Both the position numbers and the translations under genes were made by a program. A DNA stretch of 64,000 nt from Arion vulgaris (taxonomy: Eukaryota; Mollusca; Gastropoda; Stylommatophora; Arionidae): the NCBI GenBank assembly GCA_020796225.1, contig CM036755.1, positions 15,501,317 to 15,565,316 on the forward strand. Direction: 5' to 3'. Of the stretch, positions 32,577 through 45,479 are shown piece after piece; position 1 is the stretch's first letter, and every line of letters starts with the position of its first letter. The notes below the pieces were generated by a model. That model saw only the letters and a list, made by a program, of their open reading frames with translations. It was not told the DNA's origin and did no database searches.

Positions 32577-33095
32577 TAGCATATCAATACAGTTGTTTTG
32601 TATGTATCACTTGTGACAAGTCTAGTATATCAATACAGTTGTTCTGTGCGTATCACTTGTGGCAAATCTAGTATATCAATACAGTTGTTCCGTGTGTATC
32701 ACTTGTGGCAAATCTAGTATATCAATACAGTTGTTCCGTGTGTATCACTTGTGGCAAATCTAGTATATCAATACAGTTGTTCTGTGTGTATCACTTGTGA
32801 CAAATCTAGTATATCAATACAGTTGTTCTGTGCGTATCACTTGTGACAAGTTTAGTATATCAATACAGTTGTTCTGTGTGTATCACTTGTGACAAGTCTA
32901 GTATATCAATACAGTTGTTCTGTACGTATCACTTGTGGCAAATCTAGTATATCAATACAGTTGTTCTGTGTGTATCACTTGTGGCAAATCTAGTATATCA
33001 ATACAGTTGTTCTGTGTGTATCACTTGTGACAAGTCTAGTATATCAATACAGTTGTTCTGTGTGTATCACTTGTGGCAAATCTAGTATATCAATA
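32577..33095. repeat. 46-bp minisatellite (continues at 34,946)
   Basis: About 11 units of 46 bp (AGTATATCAATACAGTTGTT plus a CTGTGTGTATCACTTGTG... remainder). Family-G copy 2 inserted into the array; a further unit and a half lies at 34,946-35,003. It sits just upstream, in transcript order, of PCIF1 exon G. Confidence 0.95.
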
Positions 33096-34943
33096 AAAGT
33101 ACGGGTCAAAGGGCAGGGAACAACGCGCGCCAGGATTAGTGAGCTAGCACTAATCAAGATCTTACCACATCTACACATGGAGACCCTGGTAACAGACAAC
33201 CGATATTGTCTGGCTGAGCGTGTAGGGATCGAGGGAGGGCTACTCTGGTATAAGTGGTGTTGCAGACATAGTCATGTTGAATGAGATCCGCTTGCAGCGC
33301 AGACGAGTGGAATCCCAGAGTGACTATTAATGCACCTATCTCCCGGCTGAAGCGCAAAGCTAAACGGATAAACAAGAATGGATGAGGGGTGCATCCAGGG
33401 AAGAGATGTGGGTCAGCATGGAGCAAAACTTGGACCTGATACAAGTTGCATGTGGGCTCACACAGGACAAAACCTGGAGCCCTGAGGAGGGAGCCCGAGT
33501 TGAGCTCCACAGAAGCTAGTGTCCACAGAAGCTAGTGTGAAGGTGTGTGCACGGTGAGAACCAACAGAAACGTAAGAAACAAGTGTTCGAGTCATCTGTG
33601 AAGAAATCCCAACTCCCCCGGAGTAAAGGGTCGCAAATAAATTGCTAGCTGTGGGGTAAGAGTCAATGAGACGATGCTATCTAATCGAAAGTCTCGGCAA
33701 GTGTCTCTGAAAATGTTGTAACGTATCATGTCGACACACGGAATATTGCGGCAAACTCTGTATCAAAGGCTTAGCGCAGATACATTTGCTGGGTAAGGTT
33801 GGCAAATTCTAAAGTTGTGTTTAGTGCCTAACAAAACTGCCCTCGCTGGAGCAATCGGTACTGTTGCATTAACAACTAACATACCCGGAAGAACTGAGGT
33901 GGGTGATATCTAAAGGGACTTCCCTCCCTGGAACAACCGGGCAAGGTACTGTTGCATTTACAACTAACAACCCCGGAAGAACTGAGGTGGGTGATGATGG
34001 CGAGCGCAAAATTCAATTGCATTGCTAGCGCCGATTGAAATGACCATCTAAAATATCTGTGTGCAGCCCCAGTCTAATGTTTCCGGGGCAGGAAAATGCA
34101 AAGTAAACCCTTGCAAATTGCCAAGTGCCAACACGCGCCCCGAAACAGATGAGCATACCCTACTCAGAAACAAACTCACAGTGGATAGAAAAGTAAGGCC
34201 GATAATGCAAAGGCTTGACTGGTACAAACCCAAACATTGGCTAAGGGCAATACTTTTCGGACGCCGATCATCCTACACAGATGACGTCCAAACACCATGG
34301 CTCAGATCACATAAAGGCTAAGCATACTTTCAACATATGATTGTTTGTTTGACAAAGCACATGCATCTCCAATGACTGAGAATGTTCCTAATCCGGAAGG
34401 ATTAGTCAGAAAGAGCGCATATTGAAGGCATAATCTTTGGTGGAGATCATGGAGTCCAAATATACGGCGAAAAATGATCGTAAAAGAGCAATGAATACAA
34501 GAAATGTGACAGTTCCTGTGACTAGCCCTAGAGGGGTCAAGAATGCCTCTAAGCCGGGGCGACCTCACCCAGTCAGCGCAAAGTAAGCTAATGCTCTTTG
34601 GCATAGATCGAAGCCCAAATTTACGGCACTAAAAGATCATTAAAGAGTGTTTATCTTACTATGCGTACAGAACGACCTCACTAAAGGCAGGAAATCCGAT
34701 AGAGAAGTCATCCATTCTGCTTTCACAAACTAACTGTCCGAGAAAGAGTTACAAGGACAACAGATCTCCTGCAATGATCACACTTGAAGGATCTAATCTT
34801 CAAGTACCTCTGAAGTCGGCTAGGCTTTCCATATGCCTGTAAAAGGGTAATATAGGTCTCATGCAAAAATCAGTCAGAAGCGCAATACCAGGCGTCATGA
34901 CTTTCCTCCTGAATTAACAGTGGTCGTACAAGAGAAGAAGAAG
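33096..34943 (+). mobile_element. GC-rich retroposon family G, copy 2
   Basis: About 1.85 kb, the longest copy. It begins near GGGTCAAAGGGCAGGGAACA and ends AAGAGAAGAAGAAG. It split the 46-bp minisatellite, which resumes at 34,946. The duplication is only AATA as far as I can see, and seven extra bases lie before the usual start. Confidence 0.85.
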
Positions 34944-35003
34944 AATACAGTTGTTCTGTGTGTATCACTTGTGACAAGTCTAGTATATCAATACAGTTGT
35001 TCT

Positions 35004-35290
35004 GACATAAGAATGTATGGTAGAGAATAGAATAAAAGAGAATGTGAGGTAGAGAATAGAATAAAAGAGAATGTGTGGTACAGAATAGAATAACAAAGAA
35101 TGTGTGTGATAGAGAATAACAAAGAATGTGTGGTAGAGAATAACAAAGAATGTGTGGTAGAGAAAACATATGTGTGGTAGAGAATAACAAAGAATGTGTG
35201 GTAGAGAATAAAATATAATGTGTGGTAGAAAATAACAAAGAATGTGTGGTAGAGAATAACAAAGAATGTGTGATTGAGAATAGAATTGTT
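35004..35290. repeat. 24-bp minisatellite
   Basis: Irregular copies of AATGTGTGGTAGAGAATAACAAAG and variants with AATAGAATAAAAGAG. It ends about 80 bases from the donor of PCIF1 exon F. Confidence 0.88.
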
Positions 35291-35367
35291 ATATTGGTTA
35301 TAGAATTGTATTACCCTGTATTATAAAGGAAGCAAAGCATCATATAAGATAGCCTTCATTTTATTAC

Positions 35368-35530
35368 CTATGATATTTTGCTCTTTAAACAACTCCCAGG
35401 TTTTGTCTTGTATCTTCTGGCAATTCTCCACAGACAAATTGTAAATCTTTCTCACTATGCTCTCGACAGACTCTGCCGCTGCCTCATACAAACATGGCTC
35501 ACACCGCCGCTTCAAATGTGTCAGACGCTC
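35368..35530 (-). CDS. PCIF1: PCIF1 exon F: helical domain
   Basis: Encodes ERLTHLKRRCEP, AAAESVESIVRKIYNLS and LFKEQNIIG, the counterpart of LEHLRRQCGP and SVEGICSKIYHIS in vertebrate PCIF1. The acceptor is TTTATAG and the donor ATAG/GTAATA. Minisatellites lie on both intron sides: a 28-bp unit upstream and a 24-bp unit downstream of the exon in transcript order. Confidence 0.92.
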
Positions 35531-35569
35531 CTATAAACGATACCATCATTAGATCTTCATCAGATTTAA

Positions 35570-35780
35570 CTTAGAGTGTAGATGTTGTCAAATATATATT
35601 AGATTGTAGATGTTGTCAAATATATGTTAGATTGTAGATGTTGTCAAATATATGTTAGATTGTAGATGTCAAATATATGATAGATTGTAGATGTTGTCAT
35701 ATATCTGTTAGATTGTAGATGTTGTCATATATCTGTTAGATTGTAGATGTTGTCAAATATCTGTTGGATTGTAGATGTTG
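35570..35780. repeat. 28-bp minisatellite
   Basis: About seven units of TTAGATTGTAGATGTTGTCA plus AATATCTG, with one shorter unit. It lies within 50 bases of the acceptor of PCIF1 exon F, on its upstream side. Confidence 0.92.
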
Positions 35781-36119
35781 ACAAATGGTTAAAGTACAGG
35801 CCTTGAAATAGAAATACGTTGAGATAGTTTCCTGGCGCAAGTGTACTTTGCTGTCAAGATTTTTGCCAAAGAAAACAATTTGTTACTGTCTACACTATCA
35901 TCATGTGATGTTTTTCAACAGGGGACTGTTATGGAACTAATGTCCACTACACAAATCTTAGGTTTTAAAAAAATGACATCTCTTGTTGTTTTCTGTGTGA
36001 GATCAAAGGTACTGACATTGTTATTACCAGAGGTTGGGCATTAACTATCATTTTAATGCACCTTCATGTCATGTACTATTGGAACAAGCAGACTCTAGGT
36101 TGCTTTTGTATTTGTCTGG

Positions 36120-36400
36120 TCAATGTTTCTTCTTCTTCTCTGAACACTTCATATCGACCACTTGTTAAGTGTGTGATTTCTATGTTATCTGAGCTTAAGA
36201 GCGATTGCATGTTGTGCCAGTTATGTGCCTACAAGTAGGCCAGCACATCCGATTTCTGCGATGCTTTTTACTTACTAGGGTAGCTTCCATAGGTCCTACA
36301 TCAGTCCCCTATAACAACATGCCTTGTAGGTCACAGTGGTACTATTCTTTGTTCCCCTTGTGGGCCCTGGCACCATGCGGGTTTAGAAATCAAGTTTCAG
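36120..36400 (-). mobile_element. SINE-like retroposon, family S2, copy 2
   Basis: Reverse-complement relative of the element at 8,456-8,710, sharing CTACAAGTAGGCCAGCAC, ACATGCCTTGTAGGTCAC and the CACTTGTTAA string. It lies in the PCIF1 intron between exons F and E. Confidence 0.6.
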
Positions 36401-36419
36401 GTATTGTGTAGTCATGTTC

Positions 36420-37850
36420 ATGACAACTATCACTAGCATGAGATTTACTTGCATATCAGACGATCATCTCCAAGCACCAGTATCGTTACCTGCTATCAAG
36501 TTAGTTTTCTCTGTGTAGAAGATCCTGACATGTTCGACCAGTCACTGAAATATCAGTCTATCCAACAGATAAGTTTTGTTTGTAATATTGTTGGTTTGTT
36601 GTAGTAATGTGACACTGACAGCTTATCTGATTGGTCTTACAAAGGTAATAGCTCCTAGAAATTTCTGTCAGTGGTCACCGTAGACATGTCCTCAACGATT
36701 TAATCTGAAATTGTCATCTTCTTGATGCAACTTGTATGGGTTACATGTACAGCATATACCAGGTCTGGAAAAGGTATTCAGTGAACACTTACATCAAAAT
36801 TAGAGGATATGGACTTTGTGGATGATCATGCCTTGCTCTCACACAGACTACAAGACATGGAGGATGCCCTGGCATAAATTACGCAATGGGTCGGTCTTAA
36901 CCCTTTCGCTGCTACATACTTTCTGAAGGCTGAGCTAAAAATAACTTTTCTTTGTTTCTAGGTCCCAAACGTGAATGTACGCCTATAGCAGTGACACTAG
37001 CAATGTATAATGTGTTAACAAGTCTTCAGCCCACAGAGGAGAGATAATAACAGACATGTTAATGCGTCTTTAGAAGTGAATAGGAAAAACGTATATATAC
37101 GCCCTTAGCAGCTAAAGGGTTAAAATCAGCCAAGAGAACAGAAAAGTACTGCAAAGCAGCAACATACAGCAAGACCCGATATTGTAGATTCACCACCATT
37201 TCTTGAATCATTTACATGACCTCTCTCCCATTCGAAATATCATCCATGTACATGGTTCATCCGTTTTCTATAGCAACCATACCTGCAAGCCTATCAAGTG
37301 ATTATCAGAATAGAAAATGTTAACATAAACCAATCCACTTCAATAATTTGATTACAATAGCTTAGATGGAAGTAGCCAGAAGAGTACAGCCCAACAGGCG
37401 TATGAATAGGCTCATCAATCAACATCAAACTGGTGCGATTAATCGATATACGAGATACTGCAAAGGAGATCGGTGCACATATGGACATGTCTGGAGTGCA
37501 ATGAAGATATTCCAAACTGAAGTTGAATATGATAATAAATGAAGCAACTAATACAGGAATTTGGCAGCAAACAACACACAGGTAGCAAGAGTCACCAGAG
37601 AGTACATGTGCAACCATTTAGTCATAGAAACTATAAGATGTACAAGTCATGATCACCTGCCGAGCCTGAGCACCTATAGGTCTGCATGAAGGGCAGTGAA
37701 GTTGATTAAGTTAACCAATAACCACTGAAATATGTTCACCAACAAACAATGGTCTCAACACACAACAGTCTCAACACACAACAGTCTGTGATTGAAGACA
37801 ATGTCTGACAGTTTTAGTACACAATTCTCAATGAAAACATTGGAAACTTA
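36420..37850. other. PCIF1 intron E-F, mostly unassigned
   Basis: No gene is seen. A stretch at 36,780-37,145 has RT-like fragments on the plus strand (MDFVDDHALLSH-like near 36,810), broken by an unrelated segment with GTATATATACGCC repeats at 36,905-37,125. The part from 37,150 to 37,850 holds nothing I recognise apart from short CACAACAGTCTCAACA repeats near 37,755. Confidence 0.45.
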
Positions 37851-37851
37851 C

Positions 37852-37951
37852 CAGATAATCTTCGTAGGGCACTTTGTGACGGGACCGCAACCATCTGAAA
37901 GTATCTTCAACATTCAATTTGACCAATCGACTGCTTTCTGGTGAAACTTTT
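37852..37951 (-). CDS. PCIF1: PCIF1 exon E: helical domain
   Basis: A 100-nt exon with acceptor AACAATTTCAG and donor CTG/GTAAGT. It encodes VKLNVEDTFRWLRSRHK followed by YEDYL, matching VKWNVEDTFSWLRKDH and EDYM of vertebrate PCIF1. Confidence 0.93.
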
Positions 37952-38015
37952 CTGAAATTGTTTATAACAGATTGATTATCTGTTACAAAAGTTTCAAACA
38001 TATAGACAACATATT

Positions 38016-38261
38016 TTTCGTCTGAGTGGTTACCTGAGCCCAAATTTGGGGTGCAAAGAATAGAACCACTGTTACCTGCCACAAATTTTGTAAGAGGCGA
38101 CTAGGGAAGTTTGGCTGAAATCAGATGTACGTGTTCTAAACATGTAGAAGTCTATGCGTTTAGGGGCCTACCAAACCAATGTGCAACGTATACACGTTCT
38201 TGGCAAAGATCAAACATATCACAAAGAGTGATTAAAATTGATCGTAAAGACGCAAAGAAGA
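38016..38261 (+). mobile_element. SINE-like retroposon, family S1, copy 2
   Basis: A shorter S1 copy with the duplication AGACAACATATT at 38,004-38,015 and 38,262-38,273. It carries the same AACCACTGTTACCTGCCAC and TAAGAGGCGACTAGGGAAG segments and ends GACGCAAAGAAGA. It lies just upstream (in transcript order) of PCIF1 exon E. Confidence 0.87.
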
Positions 38262-38273
38262 AGACAACATATT

Positions 38274-39160
38274 GTCAATAAATTATAGGGCTTTCATTGC
38301 CATCACCAGTAGCATTTCAGAATAAATTATATACAGAAATCAACATCATTAGGTTGTGTGTCCTGTGTCAAAACTGGAATGCTTGTTCATGAATGTTTAC
38401 CTGGTGAATTTGATCTCATTTGTTATCTGCTTGCCTTTCCTTATTCCATTGGAAAATATACCAGTGATCTGTGATTGTTACAGTCTCAATGATAAGTAGT
38501 CAATAACACAGGACAGAAAATATATTTCTTTCCTTCTATGCTTGTGGACAAATGTCAATGAAGTTATTAATGAGACCTCCCTTCTTGGCTCATGGACATA
38601 TGTCAATGAAGTTATTACTGTACTTGACAAACCTTGTTATTGCGTTTCTTACTGGGTAACTACATTATTTTTTTCAGAGTCCGAATACGCTTCTCAATGA
38701 TACGGGTGTTGGGGAGCTGGTACAGTAGTCACTTCCAGCTTAATACAGCAGGGTGTAAAAGTAATCCGTGAACAATTTTAAAGACGTCTGTTTGTTTGTT
38801 GATACTTATACACATTTTTTTAAAGATGATGACGGACAACAGAAACTGACAGTTAAATGAGTGAATCAAGGTTTCACTGTACTATTCATTTCTCTATAGT
38901 GCACGAACACAGACACTAAATATGTAGCTAGAACTGCTGAAACTTGGATGTGCTGAGCTGAAATACACACATATCGCAGCTGTTCATATAAGTGTAAACT
39001 AGCAGCACAGCGTACCTCCGCTCTTCAGCCACAAACCAGATACAGGCCACAAAGAAGAGCCAACAAATGATGTAAAGAACTAACACAGAAGAACAAGCAG
39101 CCAAAAATTTACATGTCTTTGAGATGTGAATTTAATAGAATTGTATTATTTGTTATTGAA
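38274..39160. other. PCIF1 intron D-E, nothing recognised
   Basis: Single-copy-looking AT-rich intron sequence. A short duplicated segment (GGACA(A/T)ATGTCAATGAAGTTATTA) occurs at 38,545 and 38,592. No coding signal. Confidence 0.45.
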
Positions 39161-39169
39161 ATGAACAAA

Positions 39170-39465
39170 ACTATTGAAGAAAATCAAAGAGAGTCAATAA
39201 AATATTTTGTAAACATGACACTGCTGAAAACCATATTGAAGAGAAAAGTTGTGGGCAAGCAGACAATAGAAAGACAACATAATAATTAGGAATGAAACAA
39301 GATTGTGGGCAAGCAGGCAATAGATAGACGACACAATAATTACGAATGAGACAAGGTTGTGGGCAAGCAGGCAATAGATAAACACAATAATTACAAATGA
39401 GACAAGGTTGTGGGAAAGCAGGCAATAGATAGACAACACAAAACACAATAATTACGAATGAGACA
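39170..39465. repeat. 54-bp minisatellite
   Basis: About five units of 54 bp with the core GACAAGGTTGTGGGCAAGCA followed by GGCAATAGATAGAC. It lies in the PCIF1 intron between exons D and E. Both minus-strand frames stay open through part of it because 54 is a multiple of three. Confidence 0.92.
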
Positions 39466-39599
39466 AGAAAAAATGGAAAGGTACAGTTTGAAAAAATACA
39501 TCATCATCATGTGCTAGAGATAGGTAGTGTTAGAGATTCAATGAGTCATCCTTCAATGTCAAGACGACACCTAAGCAATCAAGATAAGATATCTTTTAA

Positions 39600-39945
39600 A
39601 ATTCCATTTAGCATGTCTCTATGTACCCACAATGACAGATAGAACACAACAACCTGTATCAAATATTATAAGGGAACGAAGGTGGAAACATTTAGGTCAT
39701 GTTCTTAGATCAGACGAGAAGAGACTAAATCGACAAGTCCTTATGTGGTCACCAGATGGGAAAAGAAAATGTGGAAGACCTAAGACCACCCTATGAAGAA
39801 CTATCCTACAGGAAAGTAAGCTATTGGGATGTAAAACCATTCAAGATCTCCAACTGCTAGCAACGAATCGCATCACATGGAGCTCTAAAACCTCTGACTT
39901 ATGTGCCACCTTTGGCACGAAAGGAACAAACAAACTAACTATGTA
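39600..39945 (+). pseudogene. LINE fragment L6b, 3' end
   Basis: Plus-strand counterpart of 13,360-13,600: RRWKHLGHVLRSDEKRLNRQ, then W-S-P-D-G-K-R-K and a terminal FGTKGTN. One stop in the RPKTTL region. Confidence 0.82.
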
Positions 39946-40114
39946 TCCACACATTTTTATCTGTATATTTTTTTAACCTCAGCCAAAATTTAGTTTTTTC
40001 ATCCCACATTTTTCCAGAACTTTCCATATGATTTTTTGAAATGTTGCTGTAAAACCATAATAAATCTGCTTTTTTTAAATGTGTTCAAACTGGCACAAAT
40101 AAAACAAGTCTTAC

Positions 40115-40346
40115 CTTGATTCAACCATTTTCTTGGCTGCCTTTGCATACTTGAACAGGAGCTTGCGAGCGTCTTCTGATGTCTTTGGTCTGACTAGTCG
40201 AATAGGGATATCATTCATAATCTCATGTACCATTGACTGGGACAACTCTGGAGAGCAATCTGAAGGCAGAAATGGATCTTTGCCCTTGTCAATCAGTTTG
40301 CGTTCCAGTAACCATCGATTAAACGAGTCCACTGGAGCATTAATCT
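40115..40346 (-). CDS. PCIF1: PCIF1 exon D: helical domain
   Basis: Encodes [15 protein letters not shown], then [10 protein letters not shown] and [16 protein letters not shown], which closely follow the [22 protein letters not shown] and LLFKYAEAARRLIESR segments of vertebrate PCIF1. This is one of the best conserved exons here. The acceptor is CTTTCTTCAAG and the donor CAAG/GTAAGA; 232 nt. Confidence 0.95.
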
Positions 40347-40479
40347 CTTGAAGAAAGAGTATTTGTCCATATTTTTATTCTCATTTAAAACTCATCATTA
40401 TTGTGCTAAAGAAGTACATGGTACAGAAAAGTTATTTCTATTGTTAATTTTTTTTAAATTATATCTTTCTATCTGATAA

Positions 40480-40690
<211 letters not shown>

Positions 40691-42446
40691 TATTCTTCTC
40701 TCGTATGTTCGCTGTTAATTCAGGCGGAAAGTCATGACGCCTGGTATTGAGCTTCTGATTGATTTTTGCGCGAGACATATATTACCCTTTTACAGGCATC
40801 CCTCAACGATATGGACAGCCTTGCCGACTTCAGAGGTACTTGAAGTTGAGGTACTTGAAGTTTAGATCCATCAAGTGTGATCGTTGCAGGAGACCTGTTG
40901 TCCTTGTACCTCTTTCTTGGACAGAGTTAGTGAAGGCAAAACGGATGACTTCTCTATCGGATTTCCTGCCCTTGGTGAGGTCGTTCCGTACACATCGCAA
41001 GATAAACACTCTTTAATGATCTTTTAGTGCCGTAAATTTGGGCTTGGATCTACGGCAAAGAGCATTAGCTTACTTTGCTCTGACTGGATGAGGTCGCCCC
41101 AATTTATGGACATTCTCGACCCTTCTAGGGCTAGACACAGAAACTAATATCTTTCTTGTATTCTTTGCTCTTTTACTATCATTTTTCGTTGTATATTTGG
41201 GCTTTATATTAGTCTACAAAATGCGCTCTTTCTGACTATATGAGATCCTTCCAGATTAGGAACATTTTCAGTCATTGGAGACACATTTGTTTTGTCAAAA
41301 TATGTTGGCGGTATGCTTAGCCTTTATGTGATCTGAGCCATGGTGTTTGGACGTCATCTGTGTAGGATGATCGGCATCCGAAAAGTATTACCCTTAGCCA
41401 ATGTTTGGGTTTGTACCAGTCAAGCCTTTGCATTATCTGCCTTACTTTTCTATCCACGGTGAGTTTGTTCCTAAATAGGAGTATGCTCACCCGTTTCGGG
41501 GCGTGTGTCGGCACTTGGCAATTTACAAGGGTTTACTCTGCATTTTCCCTGCCCCAGGGAAACATTGGACTGGGGCACATACATTTTAGAGGGTCATTTC
41601 AATTGGCACTAGCAATGCAACTGAAATTTTGCGCTCGCCTTATCACCCACCTCAGTTCTTCCAGGGATGTTAGTTGTTAATACAACAGTACCTTGCCCGG
41701 TTGTTCCAGGGAGGGCAGTCCCTTTAGGCATCGCCCACCTCAGTTCTTCCAGGGATGTTAGTCATTAATGCAACAGTACCTTGCCCAGTTGTCCCAGGGA
41801 GGGCAGTTTCGTTAGGCACTAAAACGCAACTTTAGAATTTGTGCTTTGCCAACCTTACCCAGCAAATGTATCTGCGCTAAGCCTTTTATACAGAGTTTAT
41901 CGCAATCTTCCTGTGTGTCGACACGATACGTTACAGCATTCTCAGAGACACTTGCAGAGACTTTTGATTGTTGCGCATCGTTCTTGATTCTTGCCCCACA
42001 GCTGACAATTTGCTTGTGACCCTTTACTCCAGGGGAGTTGGGATTCCTACACAGACGACTCGAACACTACTGTTTCTTACGTTTCTGTTGGTTCTCACTG
42101 TGCACCCCTTCACAATGTCTCTAGCTTGTCGGGACACAGAGCTCTGAATTTCGCCCTATGTGGGCCCACGTCTCTGTCCTGGATGCATCCCTCATCCATT
42201 CATGTTTATCGGCCGGGAGAGACGTGCATTAATAGTCACTCTGGGATTCCGCTTGTCTGTGTTGCGGGCGAATCCCATCCAACGTGACTACGTCCGCATC
42301 TCTACCACCACCAGGGTAGCTTTCTCTTGATCCCTACACATTAGCCAGACAGGAACCAATGTATGTTACCAGGGTCACCACGTGGAGGTGGGGTAGCATC
42401 TTGATTAGTGCCAGCTCACTAATCCTGATGCAGCGTTGTCCCCATC
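40691..42446 (-). mobile_element. GC-rich retroposon family G, copy 3
   Basis: About 1.76 kb, the same segments in the opposite strand to copy 2, for example ATTAATAGTCACTCTGGGAT. The tail read on the minus strand is GAGAGAAGAATA. The flanks share TGTGTATAT (40,682-40,690 and 42,447-42,455), but both are in TA-rich DNA, so this duplication is less certain. Confidence 0.83.
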
Positions 42447-42455
42447 TGTGTATAT

Positions 42456-43480
42456 ATATAAACTTCCATTGTACAAGAGCCGGACAAGTAAATCAAATTG
42501 ACAGATCTGTGAATATGTATATATATCTGTCATAATTGTTTGAAGATATCTGGACATCCTACGGACTTGAAATTTGGCAAGAGGGTAGCTTTCATAGATG
42601 GGAAGATGTAAAAATGATAAAACTGGACTATTTGTTCGTTTCTATAACCATATTCCAACTTAACACAAATGGTCATGTACATCAATCGCTGAATACATGT
42701 ATCCATGTTTTAACGTTCCGGTCACGTGATACGCACAGCAGTCACACAAATACAAACATATTTATTGGTTTTTCAACATGTCTGACCGGTGGCCGAATAC
42801 ATTCAATTCTTGGCTGCTATGCTGAAGACCCATGATAAATTCACGGGAAGGACAATTTTTTTAACATTTTATTTTTATTTACACATTTGATCATTTTTTT
42901 TAGTTTTATCAATGGAAATGATGGTCGATTTTGATGTCATACGGGTGACAGAGGACGGGGTATGTCTATTTAATATGCTCAGTCTCGCACTTTTCTGTGT
43001 GTATTCGCAATGAAATTGTTAGCCACATTGTGTCAAATTATGAGAACTACAGAAATTTCAGTTGCAATGATAGAACTGACTCTGAATAAATTCAATTTGC
43101 AAATTGTTATTTGTCAACTTTCACAGGAATTCTATTGCATCAGGTTTTACTGGCAATCGGAATGAGGGACATTTTAATCTTATGTGGTCAACTGACAAAG
43201 TTTTCCCACCAAGCATGGAGAGAAAATGTATTGTTTTTAATGGGAAAGAAGCCAATTTTGAGGTAACGGGGCATGTTTAGTTAATATGCTCAATCTTGCA
43301 CTGTTTGGGACTTTACAACTAGATTTAAACTAAATTCCCATTGCGAAGAACAGGCAAAACTCCTTGTATGTGTATGTGTATATGTATATATATATATATA
43401 AAAACTTCCATTGTACAAGTAAATCAAATTGGCATATCTGTTCAGGATATACAGCAACAAATCAGCTTGCTGTCAAATAT
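42456..43480. repeat. Unclassified repeat segment between two retroposons
   Basis: About 1 kb between family-G copies 3 and 4. Both ends carry the AAACTTCCATTGTAC / AAATCAAATTG motif next to TA runs. The inner part (GACATCCTACGGACTTGAAA onward) has no long frame and no recognised protein. Confidence 0.5.
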
Positions 43481-43492
43481 CAGAACTAGTCT

Positions 43493-44850
43493 GGGGTAAA
43501 AGGTGCATGGGGTAATGCCACGCCAGGCTTAGTAGAGCTGACACTAATCTAGACCCTGCCCTCACATCCTCAAGGTCACCCTGGAAACAGACAGTGGTTC
43601 CAGTCTAGCTTAGAGGGCAGGGATCGAGGGATAGCTACTGGTAGTGGTAGCAGTGCAAGAGCGGAAAAGAAATGCAGGTACAAAAATTGCGAACAAAATG
43701 CACACATTTCCCGGCCAATGTCTATAGAAACAGAGCCCAAGTTTTGCAGAAACGTAACTCTAGCTCTCTCTCTCTGTCCCCTAGAGTCCGATATGTCGGG
43801 CCTCGGATTGAGTTGCACGTGGGCCCAAATAGGACGAAACTCGGAGCAATGAGGAGGGGGCCAAAATTGAGCTTTGTGTTCGGACAAGCTAGAGGCATTG
43901 TGGGGGTGTGCACGGTGAGAGACAACAGAAAAGTAAGAAACGGTAGTCATCAGTGAAGGAGTCCCAACTCCCCAGAGTAAAGGTCGCAAGCAAATTGCCA
44001 GCTGCAATTTGAGCATGTGATAACTGAAAAGCACAGCGGTGACTTGAAACCAGTGCAAAATAAAGGTCTCGGTAAGCATCCCTGGAAAACACTCTAACAC
44101 ATGGTGTTGATAGATGGGTAGGTTGAGGTAAACTCCGTACATGAGGCAAAGCGCAGAGAAATCTATTGGTAAAGTTCGCCGAGCACAAATCGTCAAGTTG
44201 CGTTTTAGTGCCTAACGAAACTACCCTCCCTGGGACAACCGGCAAGGTACTGTTGTATTAATGACTAACATCCCTGAAAGAACTGAAGTGGGTGATGTTT
44301 GGCGAGGGCAAAAATTTCAGCTGCGTTGCTAGCGCTGTTTGAAACAACCTTCTAGAATATCTGTGCGCAGTCCCAGTCTAGTGTTTCCCGGGACAGGAAA
44401 ATACAGAGTACACACTTGCAAATTGCCAAGTGCAGACACACGCCCCGAAACGGCTGAGAATACTCCCACTCAGAATAAACTCACTGTGGTTAGAAAAGTA
44501 AGGTCGATAATGCAAAGGCTTGACCAAACATTGGCTACGAGCAATACTTTTCAGACGCCGATCATCCTACACAGAGTAAGATGACGTCCATGCACCATGG
44601 CTCAGATCAGAGATGATCGAAGAGGCGCAGATCTGGGCCGAAATATGCGACAGAATGGATCGTACCCTAGGGCAAGCTACCCTAGTAAATAAACAGCTGG
44701 TTGAAATCAAACACACCACTGAAGGATAAGCACCTGAGCCACAATTGGTACTGAAGGTTTTGTGCACGTACACCAGTTCTTGGTGTTTGGCTGTTTATAT
44801 ATCACATTAGAATGATAAAAATGAACGCAAAGATAAAATGCGAAAAGAGA
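43493..44850 (+). mobile_element. GC-rich retroposon family G, copy 4
   Basis: A 1,358-bp copy with the perfect 11-bp duplication AGAACTAGTCT at 43,482-43,492 and 44,851-44,861. It begins GGGGTAAAAGGTGCATGGGG. Its 3' part (GTTTATATATCACATTAGAA, then AACGCAAAGATAAAA) links the family to copy 1 and to the end of the S1 SINEs. Confidence 0.9.
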
Positions 44851-44861
44851 AGAACTAGTCT

Positions 44862-45090
44862 TACATTGGATACCAGCACACTGTGGCATACCAGGAAATG
44901 AAAGGCTGACCAACTCGCAAGGACTGGAGGGAGCCTGACACAACACCAACCAGTACAAAGCTTTACAGAAACAAAGATTCTCTTGAAACAACCCAGAAAA
45001 ATGATGTGGAGAAAAACCAATGGAGGATACAACACAGAACACGACAGTATAAATACACATAGCAGAAGTTGATCACAGAAGAAGAATCAA
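44862..45090 (+). pseudogene. LINE fragment, RNase H end
   Basis: Reads LHWIPAHCGIPGNERL, the terminal H-C-G-I-P-G-N-E signature of LINE RNase H domains, followed by broken frames. Family-G copy 4 removed or displaced the 5' part. Confidence 0.8.
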
Positions 45091-45260
45091 CTAACACATG
45101 AGTCAATACTTGCTACAGATCTCTACAATATAAGAAAGTGAAAGACTGAACAAGATTATCAACTAACACATGAGTCAATAGTTGCTACAGATTTCTGGCC
45201 ATCTGCAAAAAAGATCTTTAATGGTGTTTGATATGAATGATGGAATTGAATGACACTCAC

Positions 45261-45415
45261 TTTCTTGTTGGTAGCACAAGTCTTGATAAACCTGTCGTAT
45301 CTGCATTACTAGAGCAGAACGGAAGGATTCCACATCTGGATGCGGAGGTGGCAGATGCAAAGGAGCTCTATCTTTGATCACAGCATTTGTTGGTACATCA
45401 AAGTTCCAAAAAGGT
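45261..45415 (-). CDS. PCIF1: PCIF1 exon C: start of helical domain
   Basis: Encodes PFWNFDVPTNAVIKDRAP followed by a PPPHPDVE motif and a helical stretch. This matches the WDLDIQTNAVIK and PPHPEVE region of vertebrate PCIF1. The acceptor is TTTTTATTCAG and the donor GAAA/GTGAGT; 155 nt. Confidence 0.92.
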
Positions 45416-45479
45416 CTGAATAAAAATGATGAGATTATAAACAAAGAACATGAAGAACACAAAACAGATGCTGATAACA

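Noticed and set aside
43576..44245. 206-codon and 118-codon minus frames
   Set aside because: They lie inside family-G copy 4 and are not conserved in frame in the other copies.
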